This document shows positions 53,686 to 63,639 of a DNA stretch of 64,000 nucleotides, one piece after another. The DNA lies in NCBI GenBank assembly GCA_016699675.1, contig CP064985.1, forward strand, positions 248,001 through 312,000, given 5' to 3'. This DNA comes from Austwickia sp. (GTDB lineage Bacteria; Actinomycetota; Actinomycetes; Actinomycetales; Dermatophilaceae). The position numbers were made by a program, and so were the translations under genes. Position 1 is the stretch's first letter. Each line of letters starts with the position of its first letter. The notes beneath the pieces are model-generated. The model saw only the letters and a list, made by a program, of their open reading frames with translations. It had not been told where the DNA came from and ran no database searches.

Positions 53686-54783
53686 TCAGCCCCGGCCGGT
53701 CGCGACGATCGTGGCCGATCCGACCACCCGTGTCCCGTCGTAGAGCACCGCCGCCTGACCGGCGGCCACCCCGCGCGTGCGTCTCGCCAGGCGGACCTGG
53801 AGGCGCCCGTCAGGATCCAGTCGAGCCGTGGCGCCCACCTCCTCCCCGTGGGCCCGCAGCTGCACCCCACAGCCGAACTCGCCGGTGGGCGGCGCGCCAC
53901 ACCACCGGGGCGCGTCCGCCTCGATGACGTCGATGCCCAGCAGCTCCTCGGGACCGACCACGACGCGGTTGGTGGCCACGTCGACCGCGGTGACGTAGCG
54001 CGGTCGGCCGTCGGCGTGCGGCCTCCGGATCGCGAGGCCGCGGCGCTGTCCCACCGTGAAGCCGTATGCCCCTCGGTGCTCCCCCACGACCGCGCCGTCC
54101 TCGTCCACGACCTCGCCGGGCGTCTCGCCGAGCCGGGCCGCCAGGAAGGCCCGGGTGTCCCCGTCGGCGATGAAGCAGATGTCGTGGCTGTCGGGTTTCG
54201 CGGCAACCCCGAGGCCCAGCGCGGCCGCCTCCACCCGCACCCGAGCCTTCGTCGAGTCCCCCAGCGGGAAGACCGCGCAGGCCAGTTGGTCGGCGTCGAG
54301 GACGCCGAGCACGTAGGACTGGTCCTTGCCCAGGTCGACGGCGCGGTGCAGCTCCCGGCGTCCGGTCCGGTTGAGCTCGTCGCCCGGGCTGGAGATGCGG
54401 GCGTAGTGGCCGGTCGCCACCCCGTCGAACCCCAGCGCCCAGGCCCGATCCAGCAGCGCCGCGAACTTGATCTTCTCGTTGCACCGCAGGCAGGGGTTCG
54501 GGGTGCGGCCCGCGGCGTACTCCGCGACGAAATCTTCGATCACGTCGGCCTCGAACTCGGCGGCCATGTCCCACACGTAGAACGGGATCCCCAGCCGGTC
54601 CGCGACCCGGCGCGCGTCCCCGGCGTCCTCCGCGGAACAGCAGCCCCGGCTCCCCGTGCGCAGGGTCGCCGGGGCGGAGGCGAGGGCGAGGTGCACGCCC
54701 ACGACGTCGTGGCCCGCCTGGCGAGCGCGGGCGGCGGCGACGGCCGAATCGACCCCGCCGCTCATCGCGGCGACCAGCCGCAT
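53686..54783 (-). CDS. mnmA: tRNA-specific 2-thiouridylase
   Basis: A 365-residue ATP-pyrophosphatase that adds sulfur at U34 of tRNA(Lys/Glu/Gln). The PP-loop is MSGGVDSAVAAARARQ. The catalytic Cys is in PNPCLRCNEKIKF and the second, persulfide-forming Cys is in HDICFIADGDTRAF. KDQSYVLGVLDADQL and FPLGDSTKA are conserved. Sulfur is delivered by the cysteine desulfurase encoded directly upstream; their genes overlap as TGATG. In M. tuberculosis the same pair is Rv3024c-Rv3025c. Confidence 0.97.
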   Translation of the reverse strand: MRLVAAMSGGVDSAVAAARARQAGHDVVGVHLALASAPATLRTGSRGCCSAEDAGDARRVADRLGIPFYVWDMAAEFEADVIEDFVAEYAAGRTPNPCLRCNEKIKFAALLDRAWALGFDGVATGHYARISSPGDELNRTGRRELHRAVDLGKDQSYVLGVLDADQLACAVFPLGDSTKARVRVEAAALGLGVAAKPDSHDICFIADGDTRAFLAARLGETPGEVVDEDGAVVGEHRGAYGFTVGQRRGLAIRRPHADGRPRYVTAVDVATNRVVVGPEELLGIDVIEADAPRWCGAPPTGEFGCGVQLRAHGEEVGATARLDPDGRLQVRLARRTRGVAAGQAAVLYDGTRVVGSATIVATGRG

Positions 54784-56072
54784 CAGGACGCCCCCGGGGG
54801 GCCGGGGAGCACCCCGGCCGCCGGTGCGGAGCGCGGAACGGTACGCCGGGCGTCGCCCCGCGCCGACGCCCGCGCCTGCGTCGCGTCGAACGCCCGCTGG
54901 GCCCGCTCGACCGCGTCGGGCAGGGCCGCCAGGAACGCGGCCACATCGTCCGGCGTGCTCGACCAGCCCAGCGTGAGCCGCAGCGCACCGCGGGCCTGCG
55001 CCTGCGGGTAGCCCATCGCGAGCAGCACGTGGCTCGGCTGCGGCACCCCGGCATGGCAGGCGGACCCCGTCGAGCAGGCGATCCCCGCGGCGTCCAGTAG
55101 GAACAGCAGCGAATCGGACTCCACCCCGGGGATCAGCACGTGCGCGTGGGTGGGCGTCCGCCGGGTCACGTCGCCGCGGCGCCAGGCGCCGGTCACCCCG
55201 GCGCCTGGCACGGCGTCCAGCACCCCGTCCAGGAGCGCGTCGCGCAGCGCCGCGAGGCGGGTCGACTCCTGGGCCGCCTCATCGACGGCCAGGCGGATCG
55301 CTCGGGCCAGGCCCACGATCAGCGGCATGGCGGGGGTTCCGCTGCGCAGCTTGCGCTCCTGTCCCCCACCGTGCGAGATGGCCTGGACCGGGGCGTCCCT
55401 CGTGGCGAGCAGCAGGCCCGCGCCGACCGGGCCACCGATCTTGTGCCCGGTCGCGGCGAGCAACGTCGCGCCGGACGCCGCGAAGTCCACCGGCACCTTG
55501 CCGACGGCCTGCACCGCATCGGTGAAGAACGGCACGCTGTGCGCGGCGGCGAGGGCGCCGATGTCGGCGACCGGCTGCACGACGCCGGTTTCGTTGTTGG
55601 CCCACATCTGCACCAGCGCGACCACCGACCCCGCGCCGCCCGCGGCCGGGTCCTGCAGGGCAGCCTCGAGGGCATCAACGCTGATCAGGCCGTCGCGGCC
55701 GGGATTCACCCAGGTGATCTCGGCCCCCTCCCGTTCGGCCAACGCCGAGACGCTGTCGAGCACGGCCGAATGCTCGACCGCCGAGACGATGAGGCGTCGG
55801 CGCTGCGGGTCGGCGTCGCTGGCGTGCCGGAAGAGGCCCTTGACGGCGAGGTTGTCGGACTCTGTGCCGCCGGAGGTGAACAGCACCTCGGAGGGCCGCG
55901 CGCCCAGGGCGTCGGCGATGTCCTCGCGGGCCTCCTCGACGGCGCGGCGCGCACTGCGCCCGGCGGCGTGCAGGGAACTCGGGTTCCCGACCTGCCCCAT
56001 GGCCTCGCGCACAGCCTCGATGACCTCGGGGCGGGTCGGCGAGGTGGCGGCGTGGTCGAGGTAGGCGCTCAC
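54783..56072 (-). CDS. iscS: Cysteine desulfurase
   Basis: A 429-residue PLP enzyme. The Lys Schiff base lies in ATGHKIGGPVGAGLLL; cofactor contacts include SAVEHSAVLDS, MWANNETGVVQPV and FTDAVQ. The catalytic persulfide Cys is in STGSACHAGVP near residue 345. C-terminal tail is long and Pro/Arg-rich. It delivers sulfur to MnmA and possibly Fe-S or molybdenum-cofactor enzymes. Start GTG 56070-56072 (VSAYLDHAATSPT); in-frame upstream codons have no family match. Confidence 0.95.
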   Translation of the reverse strand: MSAYLDHAATSPTRPEVIEAVREAMGQVGNPSSLHAAGRSARRAVEEAREDIADALGARPSEVLFTSGGTESDNLAVKGLFRHASDADPQRRRLIVSAVEHSAVLDSVSALAEREGAEITWVNPGRDGLISVDALEAALQDPAAGGAGSVVALVQMWANNETGVVQPVADIGALAAAHSVPFFTDAVQAVGKVPVDFAASGATLLAATGHKIGGPVGAGLLLATRDAPVQAISHGGGQERKLRSGTPAMPLIVGLARAIRLAVDEAAQESTRLAALRDALLDGVLDAVPGAGVTGAWRRGDVTRRTPTHAHVLIPGVESDSLLFLLDAAGIACSTGSACHAGVPQPSHVLLAMGYPQAQARGALRLTLGWSSTPDDVAAFLAALPDAVERAQRAFDATQARASARGDARRTVPRSAPAAGVLPGPPGAS

Positions 56073-56292
56073 GGCAGTCGATACTACGGCTCGGCGCCCG
56101 AGCCCGGCCGCCCGGCCTGGACGCGAGACCACTCGGCGCGCCAATCCGACGTTGCGCAAAGTTCGGGACAAACAGGCAGGTCGCACTAGGGGCCCGGTTC
56201 GGCTCCTGGCCGAAGAGTCAGTTATCTTAAGCACGAGGTGTTAGCCGGTCGTAAGCACGCGACATGACCTGCGTAAACACATGTGGACCACT

Positions 56293-56328
56293 GAGCCCCG
56301 ACGCTGCCCCCCGAAGCCGTCGGGGCTC
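56293..56328. ncRNA. Conserved-looking hairpin in 500-bp intergenic region, putative small RNA
   Basis: The gap 56073-56578 has no credible gene. It holds an 11-bp perfect stem GAGCCCCGACG / CGTCGGGGCTC with a 14-base loop containing six consecutive C's, followed by GGTGCTTTCTGC on the plus strand. The preceding 60 bases are the least GC-rich in the gap (TTATCTTAAGCACG). A single C-rich loop is reminiscent of actinobacterial C-loop sRNAs but the two-hairpin pattern of 6C RNA is absent, so it is only a candidate small RNA or terminator. Confidence 0.35.
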
Positions 56329-56527
56329 GGTGCTTTCTGCAGGCAGCACGGTCGTCCACAACGGACGTACGATCGCCGACGGGACCTGGTCCTCTTCCAC
56401 GAACCCCGTTAACTCGAGCACGCACTTCGCGCGGCGAGGTGGTTCCGCCGCGGGACGCCGCCGGGCCGGCGAACCGGCCCACCCACCGGGCCATCGAACG
56501 GGGCACGCAGGCAGCACCCACGCAGCA

Positions 56528-56562
56528 CCAAGGCCGGGTCGCACCTGGCGACCCGGCCTTGG
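56528..56562. terminator. Terminator hairpin after etfA
   Basis: Perfect 15-bp inverted repeat, CCAAGGCCGGGTCGC / GCGACCCGGCCTTGG with a 5-base loop, located 17 bp after the etfA stop on the minus strand. No T-tract. Probably the end of the etfBA transcript. Confidence 0.7.
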
Positions 56563-56578
56563 ATGGGGCAAGCGCGGA

Positions 56579-57532
56579 CTAGGCGCGCAGCGCCTTGACC
56601 TGCTCCTCCGCCTGCGGCAAGACCTCGAAGAGGTCGCCGACGACGCCGAAGTCCACGAGCTCGAAGATCGGCGCCTCCTCGTCCTTGTTGATGGCCACGA
56701 TGGTCTTGGACGTCTGCATGCCCGCCCGGTGCTGGATCGCCCCGGAGATGCCGCACGCGACGTACAGCTGCGGCGAGACCTGCTTGCCGGTCTGCCCCAC
56801 CTGGCTGGTGTGCGGATACCAACCGGCGTCCACCGCCGCGCGCGAGGCGCCCACGGCCGCGCCGAGGGTGTCGGCCATGCTCTCGACCTTGGCGAAGTCG
56901 CCGCCCGTGCCGCGCCCGCCGGACACGACGATCGCCGCCTCGGTGAGCTCCGGCCGACCCGACTTCTGCTTCTCCTTGCGCTCGGTGATGCGCGCCGCCT
57001 TGGCGGCGTCGGAGAAGGCCACGTCGACCTTCTCGACCGTTCCGGCGCCCGAAGCCTCCTGCGGCCCACAGGAGTTCGGCTTGACCGTGATGATCGGGGT
57101 GCCCTTGGTGACGGTCGCGTCGACCGTGTAGGACCCCGCGAACACCGACTGCGTCGTCTCGACGCCGTCGCCGCCGGCCCGCACGTCGACGGCGTCGGTG
57201 ATGAGGCCGGAGGAGGTCTTGATCGCCAGCCTGGCCGCCATCTCCTTGCCGTGCTGGTTGCTCGGGATCAGGACCGCGGCCGGCGAGGCCTGCTCCATGA
57301 TCTGCGCCAGCGCCTCGACCACCGGGGCCACGAGGTAGTCGTTGGCCTCGCCGCTCACGGCGTACACCTTGCCCGCGCCATACTTCCCGAGCGTCGCCGC
57401 CGCTTCCTCGGCGCCGTCGCCCACGAAGACCGCGGACGGCTCGCCGAGCCGGGCGGCCAGCGTGAGCATCTCGAGGGTCGTCTTACGGACCGCGCCGTCG
57501 GCGTGGTCGACGAGGACGAGAACCTCAGCCAT
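56579..57532 (-). CDS. etfA: Electron transfer flavoprotein alpha subunit
   Basis: A 317-residue FAD-binding subunit. N-terminal VLVLVDHADGAVRKTTLEMLTLAARLG and HGKEMAARLAIKTSSGLITDAVDV lead to the domain II FAD site SGGRGTGGDFAKVESMADTLGAAVGASRAAVDAGWYPHTSQVGQTGKQVSPQLYVACGISGAIQHRAGMQTSKTIVAINKDEEAPIFELVDFGVVGDLFEVLP, strongly conserved. It accepts electrons from acyl-CoA dehydrogenases and passes them to ETF:quinone oxidoreductase. It follows etfB by 29 bp. Confidence 0.98.
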   Translation of the reverse strand: MAEVLVLVDHADGAVRKTTLEMLTLAARLGEPSAVFVGDGAEEAAATLGKYGAGKVYAVSGEANDYLVAPVVEALAQIMEQASPAAVLIPSNQHGKEMAARLAIKTSSGLITDAVDVRAGGDGVETTQSVFAGSYTVDATVTKGTPIITVKPNSCGPQEASGAGTVEKVDVAFSDAAKAARITERKEKQKSGRPELTEAAIVVSGGRGTGGDFAKVESMADTLGAAVGASRAAVDAGWYPHTSQVGQTGKQVSPQLYVACGISGAIQHRAGMQTSKTIVAINKDEEAPIFELVDFGVVGDLFEVLPQAEEQVKALRA

Positions 57533-57561
57533 GGTTGAACTCCTTCGCGTCTCGTGCTCGA

Positions 57562-58341
57562 TCAGACGAACTTGTGGATGGACAGGAACTGGGCCAGCAC
57601 CGCGCCGCCCTCGCCGTCATCGGTGACGATGAGGCCCTGCTCGCGCGGCGGGCGCTTCGTGGACTTCAGCACCTTGGTCCAGGCGGCCTCCAGGCCGACC
57701 TCACCGGCGTCGACGCCGATGTCGGACAGGCTCCACGTCTCCACGGGCTTCTTCTTGGCCGCCATGATCCCCTTGAACGAGGGATAGCGTGGCTCGTTGA
57801 TCTGGTCGGTCACCGAGATCACCGCGGGGAGCTTCGTCTCGATCATCTCCGTGGCGACGTCGCCGTCGCGGCGGCCCTTGGCGCTGCCGCCGTCGACGGT
57901 CAGCTCGGAGACGTAGGTGAGCATCGGCAGGCCGAGGCGCTCGGCCAGCATCGCGGGGACGACGCCCATCGTGCCGTCCGTCGAGGCCATCCCGGTCATC
58001 ACGATGTCGGGGCTGCCGATCTTCTCGACGGCCTTGGCGAGCACCAGCGACGTCGCCGCCGAGTCGGAGCCCGCGATGCCGTCGTCGCTGATGTGGATGC
58101 CCTTGTCGGCGCCCATCTGCAGCGCCTTCTTGACCGCGTCGACGGCCTTGGCCGGGCCCATCGTGAGCACGGTGACCTCGGCGTCGCCGGCCTCCTTGAT
58201 CTTCAGGGCCTCCTCGACCGCGTATTCGTCCAGCTCGGACAGCAGCCCATCGACGGAGTCGCGGTCTGTGGTCTCGTCGCTCTCGAACGACCGGTCGCCT
58301 TGGGCGTCCGGCACGTACTTCACACAGACGACGATGTTCAT
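57562..58341 (-). CDS. etfB: Electron transfer flavoprotein beta subunit
   Basis: A 259-residue AMP-binding subunit: MNIVVCVKYVPDAQGDRSFESDETTDRDSVDGLLSELDEYAVEEALKIKE, VLTMGPAKAVDAVKKALQMGADKGIHISDD, and PDIVMTGMASTDGTMGVVPAMLAERLGLPMLTYVSELTVDGG are family landmarks. Forms a heterodimer with EtfA. The ATG start follows a gap of ~360 bp with no gene, so the operon promoter should be in 58342-58703, but no clear pair of boxes is seen. Confidence 0.98.
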   Translation of the reverse strand: MNIVVCVKYVPDAQGDRSFESDETTDRDSVDGLLSELDEYAVEEALKIKEAGDAEVTVLTMGPAKAVDAVKKALQMGADKGIHISDDGIAGSDSAATSLVLAKAVEKIGSPDIVMTGMASTDGTMGVVPAMLAERLGLPMLTYVSELTVDGGSAKGRRDGDVATEMIETKLPAVISVTDQINEPRYPSFKGIMAAKKKPVETWSLSDIGVDAGEVGLEAAWTKVLKSTKRPPREQGLIVTDDGEGGAVLAQFLSIHKFV

Positions 58342-58703
58342 CTCTGGCCCTCTCTCGTGGGTGGCTTACGGGCAACGACGACTTGGTGCGTGCGGCGCGC
58401 CGGCAGCCGGCCGCTGGGCACGAACTCCACGGTACGTCGACGCGGCGGTGGCGTGGGCGGTCAGCACCACCCTGGACCACCCAGGCGCGGACAGGACGAA
58501 GCGCACGAACACCGTGAACTCGACAGTAACTTGCCGGGGCCGCCGCCTCGACCGGGATCCGGGTGATACCGCCCACACCCACCTCACGGGCGCTCCGATC
58601 GATGCGGTGACGCCTCAGGACGCCCCGAAGTCCCCGATCGGAGCGCGCGGGCGGGCGCCCGTGCCTTGCGCCCGCGAGGGTCCACGAACGTCCACGACGC
58701 CGC
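58342..58703. other. Intergenic region upstream of etfB
   Basis: No gene is supportable. It must hold the etfBA promoter. A GC-rich inverted repeat of CGCGGGCG / CGCCCGCG near 58645-58680 lies just past the end of the minus-strand acyltransferase-Nudix gene and may be its terminator. Nothing else recognised. Confidence 0.5.
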
Positions 58704-59894
58704 TCAGTGGCGGCGGACTCCCGGGACTCGGCGCTCCCCCTCGGCGGGCACCTGGCGCGGCGTCTCCGGGCGACCGTGCGCGAACAGGTCCCCCAGCAGG
58801 TGGGAGAGCGCCAGCGGGGAGAAAACGACGCCGGGAATGCCTCCCTCCGCGGGGCGCGCCTCACCCTCGGGGCGTCGCTGTGCCTCCGCGATCTCCTCCA
58901 GCGTCCACCAGCGCACCGCGTCGACGTGCTCGGACACGTCGAGCCGGCTGACATCGATATCCACCTGCCCGGCGGGGATGCCCTCGATCTCGAGCAGGTG
59001 ATAGGTCTCGCGCAGCCCGTCGTCCTCGTCGGAGGGCTGCACCATCTCCCGCACCCACACCGGGTCGCCGACGCCGTCGAGGCGCAGGCCCAAGACCCGC
59101 TCCACCTCGCGGAGCAGGACCGCCCCGGAGTCCTCGTCGCCCTCCACCGCGGCGCCCGGGCAAGCCCACACGCCGACCGGCGCCTCCTCGTCCGGCACGG
59201 TGTAGTGCACGAGCAGGATGCGCCCCTGATCATCGGTCACGAGCCCGCGCACCGCGTCCCGCAGGCGCAGGGAGTCCATCCCGGCGGCCCGCCGGACGCG
59301 TTCCACCTCCGGATCGCGGGACCGTACGACGCGCGCGGGCGAGCCCACGACCACCGACAACGGCGGGAAGTCGCCGCGGAGCACCGACGCCGCCCCCACC
59401 GCGCAGCCGTGCCCGACGCGGGTCCCCCGCGTGACGACCACCTTGGTCCCCAGCCACACGTCGTCGCCGATCCGCACCGGGGACTTGACGATGCCCTGGT
59501 CCTTGATGGCCACGTCCAGGCGGTCGGTGACGTGGTCGAAGTCGCACAGGTAGACGTCGTCGGCGAAAAGGCAGGCGTCACCGATCTCGACGTCCAGCCA
59601 TGCGTTGATCGTGCATTCGCGTCCGAAGACGGTCTTGGCGCCGATGCGCAGGGTCCCCTCGTGGCAGCGCAGGGCCGTCCCCGCGCCGATGTGCACCCAG
59701 GGCCCGATGATGATGCGGCCGTAGTCCTTCCGGGCCTCGATGGTCACGTCTTCGCGGATGAAGCACGGCCCGAGGAAGGTGACGTTCGGAAAGCGCGCGG
59801 CGACGGCCGTCTGCCGGGCGTACGCCGCCAGGTGCTCCGGTCGGTACGCACCACGCATCGCCGCCCAGCGCAGTTGGGCCAGAGGTTCCCTCAT
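58704..59894 (-). CDS. Fusion of hexapeptide acyltransferase and degenerate Nudix domain
   Basis: A 396-residue protein. Residues ~25-205 contain left-handed beta-helix (LbH) repeats of the LpxA/WbbJ type (IIIGPWVHIGAGTALRCHEGTLRIGAKTVFGRECTINAWLDVEIGDACLFADDVYLCDFDH and VRIGDDVWLGTKVVVTRGTRVGHGCAVGAASVLRGDFPPLSVVVGSPARVV). From ~210 a Nudix-like domain follows, with VRGLVTDDQGRILLVHY and GAAVEGDEDSGAVLLREVERVLGL. The Nudix box lacks the two metal-binding glutamates of REUxEExGU (it reads REVERVLGL), so hydrolysis is doubtful. ATG 59894 follows a GGGAG site. Substrate unknown; homologues sit near etfBA in mycobacteria. Confidence 0.85.
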   Translation of the reverse strand: MREPLAQLRWAAMRGAYRPEHLAAYARQTAVAARFPNVTFLGPCFIREDVTIEARKDYGRIIIGPWVHIGAGTALRCHEGTLRIGAKTVFGRECTINAWLDVEIGDACLFADDVYLCDFDHVTDRLDVAIKDQGIVKSPVRIGDDVWLGTKVVVTRGTRVGHGCAVGAASVLRGDFPPLSVVVGSPARVVRSRDPEVERVRRAAGMDSLRLRDAVRGLVTDDQGRILLVHYTVPDEEAPVGVWACPGAAVEGDEDSGAVLLREVERVLGLRLDGVGDPVWVREMVQPSDEDDGLRETYHLLEIEGIPAGQVDIDVSRLDVSEHVDAVRWWTLEEIAEAQRRPEGEARPAEGGIPGVVFSPLALSHLLGDLFAHGRPETPRQVPAEGERRVPGVRRH

Positions 59895-60008
59895 GATGCT
59901 CCCTGGCACGCTCGATTCGGCGACAGGTGGCGACGGCGGGACGCCGCCGCGTGCGCACGCGCGGAGTCCCGCCGCCCTATCGACCGTGCCGCGCCGAACC
60001 TGCGCGGC

Positions 60009-60788
60009 TCACTTGCCCTCGAACTTGGCCTTCCCCGGGCCGTTCTCGATGAACGAGACCATGCCGGTCTGGGCGTCCTTGGTGGCAAATGCCCCCGCGA
60101 AGAGCATGGCCTCGATCGCCGCGCCGGTGTCGATGTCGACCTCGAGACCGCGGTCGATCGCCTCCTTGGCGTGCCGGATGGCGACGCCCGCGGCGCCCAC
60201 GTAGATGGCCATCCGCTCCCGGGCGTACGCATACACCTGGCCGGGCTCGGCGATCGCGTCGATCAGGCCGATGCGCAGGGCCTCCTCCGCGCCGACGTGC
60301 TGACCGCTGAAGATCATCTCCTTCGCCTTGGCTGGGCCGATCAGCCGCGGCAGGCGCTGCGACCCACCGGCGCCCGGCAGCAGGCCGAGCAGCACCTCGG
60401 GCTGGCCGAGCTTGGCGTTGCTCGCCGCATAGCGGAAGTCGCAGGCCAGGGCCAGCTCGCAGCCGGCGCCCAGGGCGTAACCCTCGATCGCGGCCACGGT
60501 GGGCTTGCCGATGCGCTGCACGGCCGTGGCGAACCCGCCGACGTGCTTGGCGCGGGCCACCATGTCGACGTACGACATCTGCTGCATTTCCTTGATGTCC
60601 GCGCCCGCCGCGAACACCCGCTCGCCGCCGTAGAAGATCACCGCCGCCACGTCGTCGCGGGCGTCCACCTCCGCGGCGTACGCGCCGATCGCGTCCTGGA
60701 TCTCCGCGTTCAGCGGGTTCATCTTCGGCTTGTCGACGCGGATCGTCGCGATCCCGCCGTCCACCTCGAGCCGTACGAAGTCACTCAT
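60009..60788 (-). CDS. Enoyl-CoA hydratase/isomerase family protein
   Basis: A 259-residue crotonase-fold enzyme: oxyanion-hole motifs RVFAAGADIKEMQQM and EGYALGAGCELALACDFRYAASNAKLGQPEVLLGLLPGAGGSQRLPRLIG with the catalytic Glu pair (Glu in GCELAL and PEVLLG). Hydrates trans-2-enoyl-CoA in beta-oxidation, in keeping with the nearby etfBA. It overlaps the YbjN gene stop by TGATG, so both are translated from one mRNA. Confidence 0.95.
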   Translation of the reverse strand: MSDFVRLEVDGGIATIRVDKPKMNPLNAEIQDAIGAYAAEVDARDDVAAVIFYGGERVFAAGADIKEMQQMSYVDMVARAKHVGGFATAVQRIGKPTVAAIEGYALGAGCELALACDFRYAASNAKLGQPEVLLGLLPGAGGSQRLPRLIGPAKAKEMIFSGQHVGAEEALRIGLIDAIAEPGQVYAYARERMAIYVGAAGVAIRHAKEAIDRGLEVDIDTGAAIEAMLFAGAFATKDAQTGMVSFIENGPGKAKFEGK

Positions 60789-61246
60789 CAGGCCTGCGCC
60801 TCCCCAAATGGGTCCTTACCGGTCATCATCTCGTGCCAGACGTGGACCGCCTGGAGCACGAGCTGCGTCAGCAGCGTGGACACCATCTTGGCGTCGACCT
60901 CGGGCGTGCAGATCTGTTCCGCGGTGACGAAAAGCGTCTCGTTGTTGAGGCCGACCTTGACCACGTTCAGGCGCAGGGACAGCTCGTTGCACTTCTGCAG
61001 CCGGGTCAGCTCGTCGCTGGGCAGCGCCTCGTCGATCTGCCACTGACCGAACACCCGCATCAGCGGCACGTCGCCCTCGAAGCAGTGCACGAACAACTGC
61101 TGGCCGTTGACCTTGAAGGCGATGTCGCCGTCCGCGTCGATGTCGGGACGGAACCCCTCGTCCTGCAGGGCGTCGAGGACCCGGCCCCGCAGCTGCTGCT
61201 CGTCGGCGGGCGGCGGGAAGTTGGGCAAGCTGGTGGGATCGCTCAT
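60788..61246 (-). CDS. YbjN-domain protein
   Basis: A 152-residue cytoplasmic protein with a YbjN-type sensory fold: EQQLRGRVLDALQDEGFRPDIDADGDIAFKVNGQQLFVHCFEGDVPLMRVFGQWQ, then a helical C-terminus TRLQKCNELSLRLNVVKVGLNNETLFVTAEQICTPEVDAKMVSTLLTQLVLQAVHVWHEMM. YbjN proteins are implicated in stress or sensing, with no clear biochemical role. Coupled to the enoyl-CoA hydratase gene. The 190 bp upstream is a divergent promoter region shared with glgX. Confidence 0.9.
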   Translation of the reverse strand: MSDPTSLPNFPPPADEQQLRGRVLDALQDEGFRPDIDADGDIAFKVNGQQLFVHCFEGDVPLMRVFGQWQIDEALPSDELTRLQKCNELSLRLNVVKVGLNNETLFVTAEQICTPEVDAKMVSTLLTQLVLQAVHVWHEMMTGKDPFGEAQA

Positions 61247-61437
61247 GTCGACAACCTAGTAGCGCGTCGGCGCCCGACACCAGCCGAGGGCCGGGGGTTC
61301 GGGATGGCCTGCGCCACTTCCGTCCTGGTCCGCGGCTCGGGCACCGAACCGCCCGCGGCCGTGGGCGCCTTTGGCCCCGGGCAATGGGCGCCCTCGGCCT
61401 CGACGCGGAGGGCCCCGCTGTCGCTAGAGTGTCGCGC

Positions 61438-63558
<2,121 letters not shown>

Positions 63559-63587
63559 GCCGGTCCCGACACGCGGCGGAAACACTG

Positions 63588-63625
63588 CAGAGGGCGTCCC
63601 CCGCCGGAGCGGGGGACGCCCTCTG
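63588..63625. terminator. Bidirectional terminator between glgX and phosphorylase gene
   Basis: Perfect 17-bp stem (63588-63604 with 63609-63625) closed by a CGGA tetraloop. It sits between two convergent glycogen genes. No T-tract, but one of the strongest hairpins in the window. Confidence 0.85.
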
Positions 63626-63639
63626 GGCAGTGCTGATCG

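Noticed and set aside
56280..56340. Actinobacterial 6C RNA
   Set aside because: Only one C-rich hairpin is visible; the second conserved C6 hairpin is absent, so the family label is not supported.
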